The notes: a model not told the origin generated them from the sequence alone. A DNA stretch of 56,787 bases from Hymenobacter sp. IS2118 (GCF_000715495.1 NZ_JNLX01000098.1:1-56787), one strand, 5' to 3'; positions 16,513 through 25,708 are shown, counted from the first letter of the stretch. A program made the numbers and translations.

Positions 16513-17709
16513 CTACCGGCCTTGCTGGAAGCGCTGCGTAGGCTGCCAAATAGTGGTTTTGACGCCGCGCAAATAGCGCACGTAGCCCACCAGCAGCGCC
16601 GCGTTCATGCTGTAAAAATGGGTTATGAAGCGCAACAGCCGCGAATTCCAGCCCAGCCGGCGCAGGCCGCCATCCACGAGCAGCAGCAGCGGCAGGGCCA
16701 GCTGCCCGGCCAGCGCCATCTGGAAAAACCACCCGGCCCCGCGCCCCACCAGCCCCACCGTGGCCAGTAGCAGCAGCAGCAGCAGGTGCGGTGTGTACCA
16801 GCGCAGCACTTTGTGCGACCACAGCGCAAACGCCCCGCCCTGCCACGGCGGCCAAAGCAGCGCCCGAAATTCCTTCAGATTCTGAAAGTTGCCGGCCGAA
16901 ATCCGCGCCTTACGCCGAAACTCCTCCGGTAGCCGGTCCGACACGTCTTCGTAGCACACGGCGTCCAGCTCGTTGATGGCCTGGTAGCCGTCGCGCACCA
17001 CGGCCATCGTGCTGTAAAAGTCATCGACCAGAAAAGCCGCCGGCGCCGGGTGGTAGCAGGCCCGACGCACCGCGAAGCAGCCGCCAAAAGCGCCCATCAT
17101 ACTGCCCCACAGCACGCCCTCCCGGTATTTTATAAGATTCTCGCGTTCCAGGTACGCCTTTTCCTGGCCTGAAATTCCTTCGGCGCGGTGTTCGGGGTTG
17201 AGAATGTGGCCGCCCACCAGGCCGATGGGCGGATGCTGAAAGTGCTTGACCAGATGATACAACGTATCGGGAGCAAAAAACACGTTGGCATCGGTGAGCA
17301 CCAGAATGGGCGCAGTAGCCTGTTGGGCCAGGTTTTCGATGACGCCGGGCTTACCGATTCGCTTTGTGTAGGCCTCAAAATGCAGCCGGGGATATTGCGT
17401 GGCCAGCCGGGCCAGCAGCTCGTTGGTTTGGTCCGAGGAGTTATCCGAGCCCACCAGCAACCGCAGCCGGTCGAGCGGGTAAGTGGTGGCGAAGGTGGAA
17501 CGGATTTTCTCCACTATCACGGCCTCCTCGTTGTGCGCGGCCAGCAAAATATCCACGGCGGGCAGGTCGGCGGCGGTGGGCCCAAATACGTTTTGGTTTT
17601 GACGGCGGCCACGGGCCAGCTCCCGCAGCAGCAGCGGAAACAGCACGTAGGTATGCGCCACTAGCAGCAAGCACACCCAAAACACTATCAGGAGCACTGG
17701 CATACCCAT
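16513..17709 (-). CDS. Membrane-anchored family 2 glycosyltransferase
   Basis: A 398-residue enzyme. One N-terminal membrane helix (about 4-25) precedes a GT-A domain with VDILLAAHNEEAVIVEKI, GSDNSSDQTNELL and a DxD-like LVLTDANVFF. Late motifs follow (VCYEDVSDRLPEEFRRKARI, with an ED pair), and two or three C-terminal membrane helices cover about 295-385. This is the layout of processive or polysaccharide-chain GT2 enzymes; the sugar and acceptor are not readable. Its ATG overlaps the TGA of the upstream GT4 gene by one base (TGATG), so the two are coupled. Together they probably build an exopolysaccharide or glycolipid, though no further synthesis genes are nearby. Confidence 0.85.
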   Translation of the reverse strand: MGMPVLLIVFWVCLLLVAHTYVLFPLLLRELARGRRQNQNVFGPTAADLPAVDILLAAHNEEAVIVEKIRSTFATTYPLDRLRLLVGSDNSSDQTNELLARLATQYPRLHFEAYTKRIGKPGVIENLAQQATAPILVLTDANVFFAPDTLYHLVKHFQHPPIGLVGGHILNPEHRAEGISGQEKAYLERENLIKYREGVLWGSMMGAFGGCFAVRRACYHPAPAAFLVDDFYSTMAVVRDGYQAINELDAVCYEDVSDRLPEEFRRKARISAGNFQNLKEFRALLWPPWQGGAFALWSHKVLRWYTPHLLLLLLLATVGLVGRGAGWFFQMALAGQLALPLLLLVDGGLRRLGWNSRLLRFITHFYSMNAALLVGYVRYLRGVKTTIWQPTQRFQQGR

Positions 17710-18935
17710 CAGGCTTCCACGGGCAGCAGCCGCTCATACAGGTCCACGAAGCGTTGCGTGACGCGGCGGTTGTCGTAGAGGTCGGTGGCTGTGCGGGCAG
17801 CAGCGGCGCCGATGGCAGCCGTTGGCAGCTCGCCGCGGCCCCAGGCCCGGAGTGCCGCTATCCACGCGGCGGCCGACTCGCGGAGCAGGATATCTTCCCC
17901 GTCGCGCACGGCAATGCCCTCGGCCCCCAGCGACGTGCTCAGCACTGCTTTGCCCAGGGTCATGGCTTCGATGATTTTAACGCGCATGCCGCCGCCGCTG
18001 AGCAGCGGCACCAGCATCAGGTCGTACTGCTGCATAAAGCGGGGAGCCGATTTCACGAAGCCGTGCACGATTACGTTGTCGGTGCGGGGCGCGAGCAGGC
18101 TGGCGGGCGTGCCGCTGCCCGCTACGTGCAGCTCCACGTCCGGCATCTCGGCATGAATGGTGGGCCAGACCTCGCGTAGCAGCCACTCCAGGCCTTCCAG
18201 GTTGGGCAGCCAGTTCAGAGAACCGATGAGGAACAACGTGCGCGGCGCGGGCCGCAGGCTGGGGTCGGGGCTGATGCGGGCCATTTCCACGCCCGCCGGA
18301 ATGAACACCACGGGTTCCGGGCAACCCAGGGCCCGCAGGCGTTGGGCATCGTCGTCGGTGATGGCCGCTACAGCGTCGAACTGCGGCAGGTGGCGGCGCT
18401 CGAATTTCTCCAGCCGGGCGGCCATAGTGCGCAGCAGCAGCTTTTTAATAACGTTTTTTTCGCGGCTGGCCAGCGCTTTCCAAATCGTGAATTCCAGGTT
18501 GTGGGCCCGCAGCACCAAGGGCGGCACCACCAGCTCGGCGCTATGCTGCCGCCCCAGAAACTCGGCATACCAGGCCACAAACGTGCCTTCCAGCTGCACC
18601 ACATCCACGGCTTCAGTGCGCAGCAGCTCCAGCAGCTTCTCCCCCACCGCCGGGCTGATGAACCGCTCGGCAATGTAGGGCTGGCGACTGAAAAGCAGAT
18701 TTTTCAGGGCCCGGCGGGGCGAAATATCGGTATCAATCTCCACCGTTACCAGCCGGAAATTCGGGCCCAGGTGGTCGAGGGCGTTGGCGGGCTGGTGGTG
18801 TTTGGGCGTATTGATGGCCAGCATCGTGACGCGGTGGCCAGCCTGCAGCAGCCCGGCAGCCACATCGTGCATGGCAATGGCGCCCCCGGTATGCAGCGGA
18901 AATGGAACGCGGGGCAGGAGTTGCAGGATATGCAT
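17709..18935 (-). CDS. Family 4 (group 1) glycosyltransferase
   Basis: A 408-residue GT-B enzyme. The N-terminal domain starts MHILQLLPRVPFPLHTGGAI, the GG loop typical of group 1 transferases. The C-terminal donor domain has LFLIGSLNWLPNLEGLEWLL, a GFVKSAPRFMQQYDLMLVPL stretch and the E-x7-E-like region GGGMRVKIIEAMTLGKAVLS. Such enzymes transfer sugars from nucleotide donors with retention. It is translationally coupled to the downstream GT2 gene. No signal peptide; cytoplasmic face of the membrane expected. The acceptor is unknown. Confidence 0.87.
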   Translation of the reverse strand: MHILQLLPRVPFPLHTGGAIAMHDVAAGLLQAGHRVTMLAINTPKHHQPANALDHLGPNFRLVTVEIDTDISPRRALKNLLFSRQPYIAERFISPAVGEKLLELLRTEAVDVVQLEGTFVAWYAEFLGRQHSAELVVPPLVLRAHNLEFTIWKALASREKNVIKKLLLRTMAARLEKFERRHLPQFDAVAAITDDDAQRLRALGCPEPVVFIPAGVEMARISPDPSLRPAPRTLFLIGSLNWLPNLEGLEWLLREVWPTIHAEMPDVELHVAGSGTPASLLAPRTDNVIVHGFVKSAPRFMQQYDLMLVPLLSGGGMRVKIIEAMTLGKAVLSTSLGAEGIAVRDGEDILLRESAAAWIAALRAWGRGELPTAAIGAAAARTATDLYDNRRVTQRFVDLYERLLPVEA

Positions 18936-19004
18936 TTGGTCGAATTATGAGGCAGAAATCAGACGTTATGAATGGCGCTTTGCAGGTATTCCAACTCGTA
19001 ATTT

Positions 19005-20069
19005 CTACTTAATCTTCAGTTCCCGAAACCGGACTTCAAAGTGCTGAATCTGTTCCTCGCTGCCCAGCACCAGCAGCACTTCGCCCGGCGCGGGTACGTG
19101 GTCTATTGGCGGGCTCATGAGCAGGGCGCCGGTGGCGTTGCGCAGGCCGATTACGGTGGCCCCGGTGAGGGAGCGAACGTCCATCTGCCGAATGCTGGAC
19201 CCGCGTAAGTCCTTCCGCAGCTGCTCAAATGTCATTTCTTCGAGGCGCAGCTTGTCGGCGCTCAGGCCCGAAATCAAATCCAGGAACCGGATAATTTCGG
19301 GGCGCACCACCAGCTTGGCCATGTGCGAGCCCCCAATTTCGTCGGGCATCACCACCGAATCGGCACCCGCGAAAAGCAGCTTGCTTTCGGAGGTTTTCAG
19401 CGAGGCACGGGCGATAATTTTCAGGCGCGGGTTGAGGGCGCGCGCCGAAAGGGCCACAAACACATTATCCGCGTCCTTGGGCAGGGAGGTGATGAGAGCC
19501 GACGCCCGCTCCACGCCGGCTTGCGAGAGCACAGTATCGGAAGTGGCATCGCCGAAGACGGTGAATATTTTGCCGCCCGCCAGCCCGTCGCCGTCAAAAT
19601 CTTCGCCGGAACGACCTTCTGTGAGGCTTTTCATCAACTCCTCGCTCGATTCGATAACCACTACGCGGGCGCCGCTGGCCCGCAATTCCTGGTAGGCCCG
19701 CCGCCCGTTGCGCCCGAAACCGCAGACGATGATGTGCCCGCTAAAACGCTTAATTTCCTGGTCGGTTCGAAACATTCGATACATTTTGTGCAACTGCCCA
19801 TCAAAGATAATCGCCGAAATTACCGACAGCAGGTAGGCCACCACCACCAGGTTGTAGAGAATGTAGATGGAAACGAACAGCCGGCCAGCCGGAGAAAACG
19901 GGTGCAGCTCGCCAAAGCCCACCGTGGCAATGGTGGTCACGGTCATGTAAAAAGCATCGACCGGGCCATAATTTTCGATTTGGGTGTAGCCCAGCATTCC
20001 GACCACCAGGCTCAGTCCCGAAAGGATGCCGGCCAGTATCAGGCGGTTGATGGCAATGCGTTTTATCAT
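19005..20069 (-). CDS. Two-helix potassium channel with RCK (TrkA-N/TrkA-C) domains
   Basis: A 354-residue channel subunit. Membrane helices lie at about 10-28 and 63-90, with the selectivity filter TVGFGE at 49-54 in the pore loop between them. A cytoplasmic RCK domain follows: TrkA-N Rossmann fold (HIIVCGFGRNGRRAYQEL, about 112-129) with NAD- or nucleotide-binding character, then a TrkA-C domain at the C terminus. This is the MthK-like architecture of ligand-gated potassium channels. ATG 20069 opens directly into the first helix. It is single, with a 215-base gap to dnaG that contains repeat remnants. Confidence 0.9.
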   Translation of the reverse strand: MIKRIAINRLILAGILSGLSLVVGMLGYTQIENYGPVDAFYMTVTTIATVGFGELHPFSPAGRLFVSIYILYNLVVVAYLLSVISAIIFDGQLHKMYRMFRTDQEIKRFSGHIIVCGFGRNGRRAYQELRASGARVVVIESSEELMKSLTEGRSGEDFDGDGLAGGKIFTVFGDATSDTVLSQAGVERASALITSLPKDADNVFVALSARALNPRLKIIARASLKTSESKLLFAGADSVVMPDEIGGSHMAKLVVRPEIIRFLDLISGLSADKLRLEEMTFEQLRKDLRGSSIRQMDVRSLTGATVIGLRNATGALLMSPPIDHVPAPGEVLLVLGSEEQIQHFEVRFRELKIK

Positions 20070-20184
20070 ATTTTCGTTTAGTAACTGACCTTACGCCACT
20101 CAGGCGCCAACCTCACGGGAACTCTTTGGGGCATAGCCCCCTGTCCCAAAGAGAAGGAAACCCAACGTTAGTTCTAATAAAGCT

Positions 20185-20233
20185 AGATTCTAGAGATTAA
20201 AGCTAATCCCCCATTCCTTGGAAGAGGGGTTAG
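20185..20233. repeat. Weak hairpin remnants between dnaG and the channel gene
   Basis: AGCTAGATTCTAGAGATT and CTAATCCCCCATTCC/GGAAGAGGGGTTAG make small imperfect inverted repeats. The AGCTAGA and TAAAGCTA words recall those inside the larger element at 22395-22540, so this may be a degraded copy of it. Confidence 0.4.
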
Positions 20234-20285
20234 AAAGGTTTGCGGCCGGGTGGCGTAAAAGCAGCAAGCAACCGTTCCAACCGAC

Positions 20286-22355
20286 TCAGGCTCCTCGCGC
20301 TACTACCGTGCCTAATAGAGCGGCCAGCTCATTATCGAGTTCCTTGAGGCGCTTGATGTCGCCCAGGATTTCGAACATTTCGGCGTCTTCGAGCGGGTGG
20401 CGCAGCTTGTCGAGGCAAATATCCAGCTCGCGCTGCACGTGCACTTTGTTGAGGCGCAGCACGGCGTTGTCGCAGGCCAGCTTGGGCAGGTCGACTTCGT
20501 TGAAGACGTAGATTTCCTTGGTGCGCCAGTTCGGGCTGATTTCGTAGCGTTCGGTGGCGAGGTCGGTAATGAGGCTGCGAATGTCGGCCCGCTCGTTTTG
20601 GGCCAGCTGGCGGGCGTCGGGGAAACGGTTGGCCATCAGCTCCTGGCGGCAGATTTCCCACATTTCGGCGTAGAGCGGCACCGTGAGGGGATTCTCGCCC
20701 AACTCGTTTAGCAGGTAGGCCGCCACGCTGACGTCGGCGTCTACCTCGCGGCCCGCGTAGAGCACCAGCAGCCGCAGCACCTCGCGCTCGCAGAGCTTGA
20801 GCACGTCGGGCGTTTCCTCCTCCTCGGCCTTCGTTGCGGGTGCAGCTGCTCCTAGTGCCTCAGCGGCTTCGGCGCCGCCATACATGAGCATTTCGGCCTC
20901 TTCCTCGTCGGTCATGGGCCGGGCGGCCGAAGCCGGGCGGGCGTTGCCGCCAGACGCGTAGCCAGTGTTGGCGCTGCCCGCGCCACTGCCGTAATTGCCC
21001 GCGTTGCCCGTAGCCTGCCGGGCGGCCGGAGCCTTCACCAACTTATTATACTCGGTGATAAGCACCTGCTCGTCAATGCCGAACGTGGCCGACGTCTGCT
21101 GCAAAAACACCTGGCGCTTGATGGCGTCGGGCACTTTGGCGATGCTATGGAGCACGTCACGGATGGCCTCGGCCTTCTTCACGGGGTCGTTGCTGGCCTC
21201 GCGGGCCACGAGCGTGGTTTTGAAGCTGATGAAGTCCTGGCTCTTGGTTTCGATGTACTCGGTGAAGCGCTGGTCGCCCACTTTGCGAATGTAGCTGTCG
21301 GGGTCGTCGCCATCGGGAAACAGCACCACGCGCACGTTCAGGCCGCCTTCGAGCAGCAAATCAGTGCCGCGCAAGCTGGCTTTGATGCCGGCCGCATCAC
21401 CATCATAAAGCACCGTCACGTTATCGGAATACCGCTTGATGAGCCGAATCTGGCCTTCGGTGAGCGAAGTGCCCGACGAGGCCACCACGTTTTTAATCCC
21501 GCCCTGATAAAGGCTCAAAACGTCCAGATAGCCTTCTACCAGATAGCAAACCTCCTGCGTGCGAATGGCCTGTCGGGCCTGGAACAGGCCGTAGAGCACG
21601 TCCGACTTGTGGTAAATCTCCGACTCGGGCGAATTGAGGTACTTCGCCATCTTGTCGTCGCGCTTCAGGGTGCGCGCCCCGAAGCCCACCACCCGGCCGC
21701 TGATGTTGTGAATCGGGAACATCACGCGGCCCCGGAACCGGTCGTAGCGCCGGCCGGTGTCCTTGCCCTGGTCGTCGGTTTTGATGACGGTGAGGCCGGT
21801 TTTTTCCAGGTATTTCTTGTCGTAGCCGGCCGTTTCGGCGGCTTTCATCAGGTCGTCCCAGCTATCTAGCGAGTAGCCGAGCTCGAAGGTCTGGATGGTG
21901 CTCAGGTTCAGGCCGCGCTCCTTGAGGTAGCCGAAACCGATGCTCATGCCCTCGTCGGAGTTGAGCAGCAGGCGGTGGAAGTGGTTTTTGGCGAAGTCCG
22001 AGACGATGAACTGGGAGTCGCGCTCGTTCTGCTCCAGCTGCTGCTGGGGCGTTTTTTCCTCCTCCTGAATCTCGATGGCGTACTTTTTGGCCAGGTATTT
22101 CAGGGCCTCCACGTAGGAGGTGCCTTCCACGTCCATCACAAACTGCACCACGCCGCCGGCCTTGCCGCAGCCGAAGCATTTGTAGAGACTCTTGGCTGGG
22201 TTCACCGAAAACGAGGGGGACTTCTCGTTGTGGAACGGGCACGGGGCCCACAGATTCTGGCCTTTGCGCTTGAGCTGCACAAAGTCGCCAACGACTTCCA
22301 CGATGTCGGCGGTCTGAATAATCTGGTCAACTAGTTCTTTGGGGATGCGGGCCAT
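20286..22355 (-). CDS. dnaG: DNA primase
   Basis: A 689-residue primase that makes RNA primers at replication forks. The N-terminal CHC2 zinc ribbon uses C39, H42, C60 and C63. The catalytic TOPRIM domain has VEGYLDVLSLYQGG (acidic residue) and LYDGDAAGIKASL. After about residue 430 a Gly/Ala/Ser-rich linker leads to the C-terminal helicase-binding domain (about 515-689). The linker around 440-470 is low complexity. ATG 22355 opens the conserved MARIPKELVDQIIQ. Divergent from leuS, with a large inverted repeat in the shared gap. Confidence 0.96.
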   Translation of the reverse strand: MARIPKELVDQIIQTADIVEVVGDFVQLKRKGQNLWAPCPFHNEKSPSFSVNPAKSLYKCFGCGKAGGVVQFVMDVEGTSYVEALKYLAKKYAIEIQEEEKTPQQQLEQNERDSQFIVSDFAKNHFHRLLLNSDEGMSIGFGYLKERGLNLSTIQTFELGYSLDSWDDLMKAAETAGYDKKYLEKTGLTVIKTDDQGKDTGRRYDRFRGRVMFPIHNISGRVVGFGARTLKRDDKMAKYLNSPESEIYHKSDVLYGLFQARQAIRTQEVCYLVEGYLDVLSLYQGGIKNVVASSGTSLTEGQIRLIKRYSDNVTVLYDGDAAGIKASLRGTDLLLEGGLNVRVVLFPDGDDPDSYIRKVGDQRFTEYIETKSQDFISFKTTLVAREASNDPVKKAEAIRDVLHSIAKVPDAIKRQVFLQQTSATFGIDEQVLITEYNKLVKAPAARQATGNAGNYGSGAGSANTGYASGGNARPASAARPMTDEEEAEMLMYGGAEAAEALGAAAPATKAEEEETPDVLKLCEREVLRLLVLYAGREVDADVSVAAYLLNELGENPLTVPLYAEMWEICRQELMANRFPDARQLAQNERADIRSLITDLATERYEISPNWRTKEIYVFNEVDLPKLACDNAVLRLNKVHVQRELDICLDKLRHPLEDAEMFEILGDIKRLKELDNELAALLGTVVARGA

Positions 22356-22394
22356 CTGGGGGGCAGGAATGAAACTTCTGGCGGCGCGGCCGGC

Positions 22395-22540
22395 TCACCT
22401 CACCCCTAGCCCCCTCTCCCGCGGAGAGGAGGAACTAGTGCTAAACTAGTTTCTAGTTTTTCCAGATTAGAAGCTAAAATGTCTAAAGCTAGAAACTAGT
22501 CCCCCCTCTCCGCGGGAGAGGGGGCTAGGGGGTGAGGTGA
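22395..22540. repeat. Large inverted repeat (MITE-like) between dnaG and leuS
   Basis: The outer arms are TCACCTCACCCCTAGCCCCC... on the left and its near-complement ending GGGGGTGAGGTGA on the right. Inside them lies a second inverted set of CTAGTTTCTAG / AGAAACTAG words. The arms contain CTCTCCCGCGGAGAG-type palindromes. The outer arm is the same sequence type as the element inside ispG at 34883-34993. Confidence 0.88.
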
Positions 22541-22591
22541 ACGCGGAGGGCGTTATCTCCAACAAATTTCGCCCTACTTTCTCCTGCGTCC

Positions 22592-22599
22592 TACCTTTG
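22592..22599 (+). promoter_or_regulatory. TACCTTTG -7 box for leuS
   Basis: An exact TAnnTTTG match 22 bases ahead of the leuS ATG, giving a predicted leader of about 15 nt. It lies just outside the large inverted repeat. Confidence 0.6.
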
Positions 22600-22621
22600 C
22601 CCGGAATAAACTCCGCGCAAG

Positions 22622-25600
22622 ATGCCCGCATACCGCCCCGAAGAAATCGAAAAGAAGTGGCAGGCCCACTGGAAACAGCACAGCACCTTCCAGACCCAGA
22701 ACCACTCCGAGAAGCCCAAATACTACGTGCTCGACATGTTTCCCTACCCCTCCGGGGCGGGCCTGCACGTAGGGCACCCGCTGGGTTACATTGCCTCCGA
22801 TATCGTGACGCGCTACAAGCGTCTGCGCGGCTTCAACGTGCTGCATCCCATGGGTTTCGACTCGTTTGGCTTACCCGCCGAGCAGTACGCCATCCAGACC
22901 GGCCAGCACCCCGCGCTCACCACCGACAAGAACATTGAAACCTACGTGCAGCAGCTCAGCAGCCTCGGTTTCAGCTACGACTGGAGCCGCGAAGTGCGGA
23001 CTTCGGATGCCAGCTACTACAAGTGGACGCAGTGGATTTTCCTCAAGCTGTTCAACTCCTGGTACAACCTCGACACCGACCGCGCCGAGCCGCTGACGGA
23101 CCTCACGGCCCGTTTTGCCGCCACCGGCAGCGAGGGCATCCGCGCCGCCGGCGACGATGGCGACCGGCTCAGCTTCTCGGCCGGACAATGGCAGCTATTC
23201 AGCGAAAAGCAGAAGCTGGCCGCCGTGCTCCCATACCGCCTTGCCTATCAGCAGGATACGTCCGTGAACTGGTGCCCCGGCCTGGGCACGGTGCTGAGCA
23301 ACGATGAAGTGAAGGACGGTTTGAGCGAGCGCGGCGGCTTCCCCGTCGAGCGCCGCCTCATGCCCCAGTGGAACCTGCGCATAACCGCCTACGCCGACCG
23401 TCTGCTAGCCGGCCTCGACCAGCTCGACTGGCCCGATGCCGTGAAGGAGATGCAGCGCAACTGGATTGGCAAGAGCATCGGGGCCGAAGTGACGTTTTTA
23501 ATTAAAAATGAAGAATTAAAAATTAAAAATTCTGCGGATGCCTCATCGGCGGCGGGAGAAGCGGCGGCCGGCATCAAAGTCTACACCACGCGGGTTGATA
23601 CGATTTACGGGGCCACTTTCCTGGTTTTGGCTCCTGAGCATGAGCTGGTGGACCAACTGACCACCCCTGCCCAACGCGCCGCCGTGGATGAGTACATCGC
23701 CGCCACCAAGCGCCGCTCGGAGCGCGACCGCATGGCCGATGCTAAAACCGTATCCGGCGTGTTCACCGGCGCCTACGCTCTGAACCCGGTGAACGACGAG
23801 CCCGTGCAAATCTGGCTGGCCGACTACGTGCTGGCCGGCTACGGCACCGGCGCGGTGATGGCCGTGCCCAGCGGCGACCAACGAGACTACCTCTTTGCCC
23901 AGCATTTTGGCCTGCCCATCCCGGCCATTTCCGACGCGCAAACCGGCCTCGACCAGCAGGCCGACCCCACCAAGGAAGGCCGCTACATCAATTCCGGCAT
24001 CATCAACGGCCTCACCTACAAGGAAGCCACGCCCAAGCTCATTGCCTTCCTCGAAGAAAAAGGCCTGGGCAAAGGCAAGGTGAATTTCCGGCAGCGCGAC
24101 GCCATTTTCGGCCGGCAGCGCTACTGGGGCGAGCCCATTCCGATTTACTACAAGGATGGCACCGCCTATGGCATCGCCGAAAGCGACCTGCCGCTGGTGC
24201 TGCCCGAAATCGACGAGTACAAGCCCACCGAAACCGGCGAGCCGCCCCTCGGCCGCGCCGCCAACTGGCTCTACCGGGACAAATACCCCTACGAGCTGAG
24301 CACCATGCCCGGCTGGGCGGGCTCGTCGTGGTACTACCTCCGCTACATGGACCCCACCAACGAAGCCCGCTTCGTAAGCGAAGAAGCCGAGCAGTACTGG
24401 GGCTCCGTGGACCTCTACATGGGCGGGGCCGAGCACGCCACCGGCCACCTGCTCTACGCCCGCTTCTGGTACCTGTTCCTAAAGGATTTGGGCCTCGTGA
24501 GCAGCGGCGAGCCCTTCCAGAAACTGATAAATCAGGGGATGATATTGGGGCGGTCGAATTTCGTGTATCGGTACAATGTCGCTTTCGAGATTTATGACAT
24601 CAAAATAGAAGGTCCTGATTTAGCCAAAGTCTACCCACCCACCTTCTTTGTTTCTAAGAATAAATATGACAAATTTCAAGCTGGTGATGAAGCTGTAGCA
24701 AATGAGTTACGTCGTTTTGTAGAAGATTTTGCTACCGATTTCAACAGCAAAGAATTAGGCATAAAAATTCGAAACCCGAAAGACTCTCAAGGCTTCTCCG
24801 AATTACACGTAGACGTAAACATTGTTCACAACGATGTTTTAGACATGGCTGCTTTTCGGCAATGGCGTCCAGACTATCGACTTGCCAATTTTATTACCGA
24901 AGATGATGAAACATACATCAGCGGCTGGGAAATCGAAAAAATGTCGAAAGCCAAATTCAATGTTGTTAATCCAACCGATTTAATCGACAAATACGGCGCG
25001 GATGCGTTGCGTCTCTACGAAATGTTCCTCGGCCCGCTGGAGCAGTATAAGCCCTGGAACACCAACGGCATCAGCGGCGTGAGCGGCTTCCTCAAGAAGC
25101 TCTGGCGCCTCTTCCACCCCGAAGACGGCGACCTGGCCGTAACCGACGAGCCCGCGACGCCCGCCGAGCTAAAGGTACTACACCGCGCCATCCAGAAGGT
25201 GCAGGAAGACATTGAGAAGTTCAGCTTCAACACCTCCGTCAGCCTGTTCATGATTACCGTGAACGAGCTCACGGCCCTCAAATGCCACAAGCGCGCCATT
25301 CTGGAGCCGCTGGTGCTGCTGGTGTCCCCCTACGCCCCGCACCTCGCCGAGGAGCTGTGGCAGGAGCTGGGCCATGAGGCGGGCAGCGTCAGCCACGCGG
25401 GCTACCCCGAGTTCCGCGAGGAATTCCTGGTGGAGGAATCGGTGGTGTACCCGCTGGCCATCAACGGCAAAGTGCGCGAGCAGATGCAGTTTGCCGCCGC
25501 CGCCACCGCCGCCGAAATTGAAGCCGCCGTGCTGGCGTCGGACTTCCTGGCCAAGCACGGCGAAGGAAAGTCGGCGAAGAAGGTGATTGTGGTGCCCGGC

Positions 25601-25624
25601 CGGATGGTGAACGTGGTGGTGTAA
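22622..25624 (+). CDS. leuS: Leucyl-tRNA synthetase (with unusual insertions)
   Basis: A 1000-residue class I synthetase charging tRNA-Leu. HVGH (HIGH motif) is at 49-52. The CP1 editing domain lies about 290-500, seen as GIKVYTTRVDTIYGATF and YGTGAVMAVPSGDQRDY. The adenylate-site region MPGWAGSSWYYLRYMDP and the KMSKS loop as KMSKA at 773-777 follow, then the anticodon-binding and C-terminal domains. It is longer than the roughly 920-950 usual for Bacteroidota, for two visible reasons. An AT-rich repeat is read in frame as LIKNEELKIKN at about 293-303. An extra segment of about 50 residues precedes the KMSKS loop, within an AT-rich patch. The last KMSKS serine is Ala, which could affect activity. 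The frame is intact throughout. Confidence 0.95.
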   Translation: MPAYRPEEIEKKWQAHWKQHSTFQTQNHSEKPKYYVLDMFPYPSGAGLHVGHPLGYIASDIVTRYKRLRGFNVLHPMGFDSFGLPAEQYAIQTGQHPALTTDKNIETYVQQLSSLGFSYDWSREVRTSDASYYKWTQWIFLKLFNSWYNLDTDRAEPLTDLTARFAATGSEGIRAAGDDGDRLSFSAGQWQLFSEKQKLAAVLPYRLAYQQDTSVNWCPGLGTVLSNDEVKDGLSERGGFPVERRLMPQWNLRITAYADRLLAGLDQLDWPDAVKEMQRNWIGKSIGAEVTFLIKNEELKIKNSADASSAAGEAAAGIKVYTTRVDTIYGATFLVLAPEHELVDQLTTPAQRAAVDEYIAATKRRSERDRMADAKTVSGVFTGAYALNPVNDEPVQIWLADYVLAGYGTGAVMAVPSGDQRDYLFAQHFGLPIPAISDAQTGLDQQADPTKEGRYINSGIINGLTYKEATPKLIAFLEEKGLGKGKVNFRQRDAIFGRQRYWGEPIPIYYKDGTAYGIAESDLPLVLPEIDEYKPTETGEPPLGRAANWLYRDKYPYELSTMPGWAGSSWYYLRYMDPTNEARFVSEEAEQYWGSVDLYMGGAEHATGHLLYARFWYLFLKDLGLVSSGEPFQKLINQGMILGRSNFVYRYNVAFEIYDIKIEGPDLAKVYPPTFFVSKNKYDKFQAGDEAVANELRRFVEDFATDFNSKELGIKIRNPKDSQGFSELHVDVNIVHNDVLDMAAFRQWRPDYRLANFITEDDETYISGWEIEKMSKAKFNVVNPTDLIDKYGADALRLYEMFLGPLEQYKPWNTNGISGVSGFLKKLWRLFHPEDGDLAVTDEPATPAELKVLHRAIQKVQEDIEKFSFNTSVSLFMITVNELTALKCHKRAILEPLVLLVSPYAPHLAEELWQELGHEAGSVSHAGYPEFREEFLVEESVVYPLAINGKVREQMQFAAAATAAEIEAAVLASDFLAKHGEGKSAKKVIVVPGRMVNVVV
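23495..23532 (+). repeat. AT-rich word repeat read in frame inside leuS
   Basis: TTTTTAATTAAAAATGAAG followed by AATTAAAAATTAAAAATT interrupts the GC-rich leuS sequence at the start of the editing domain. It is the same word style as the AT-rich intergenic repeats near lpxA. It is translated as FLIKNEELKIKN. Confidence 0.8.
24525..24995 (+). other. AT-rich composition patch within leuS
   Basis: About 470 bases of visibly AT-rich sequence with A/T-ending codons, bounded on both sides by GC-rich leuS sequence. It encodes the segment from SNFVYRYN to NPTDLIDK, including an extra stretch of about 50 residues and the KMSKA loop. The composition change is abrupt at both ends, as expected after recombination with a foreign, AT-richer leuS. 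Confidence 0.7.
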
Positions 25625-25629
25625 TGTGC

Positions 25630-25704
25630 GGTAAGCTTTAGCTGGCACCGCAGGGCCGTTCTTTCAACCGCTACTTTTCCTGGCACGGCAAGCTAAAGCT
25701 TACC
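25630..25704. repeat. GGTAAGCTTTAGCT inverted repeat
   Basis: GGTAAGCTTTAGCT at 25630-25643 and AGCTAAAGCTTACC at 25691-25704 form a perfect 14-base stem around about 47 bases. The AAGCTTTAG word recurs in the gap after mtaB (46249-46256) and, as a variant, at 36620-36640. Confidence 0.7.
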
Positions 25705-25708
25705 TCAC

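Noticed and set aside
15730..16770. Plus-strand open frame over ribBA and the GT2 gene
   Set aside because: Crosses two real genes on the other strand and has no motif.
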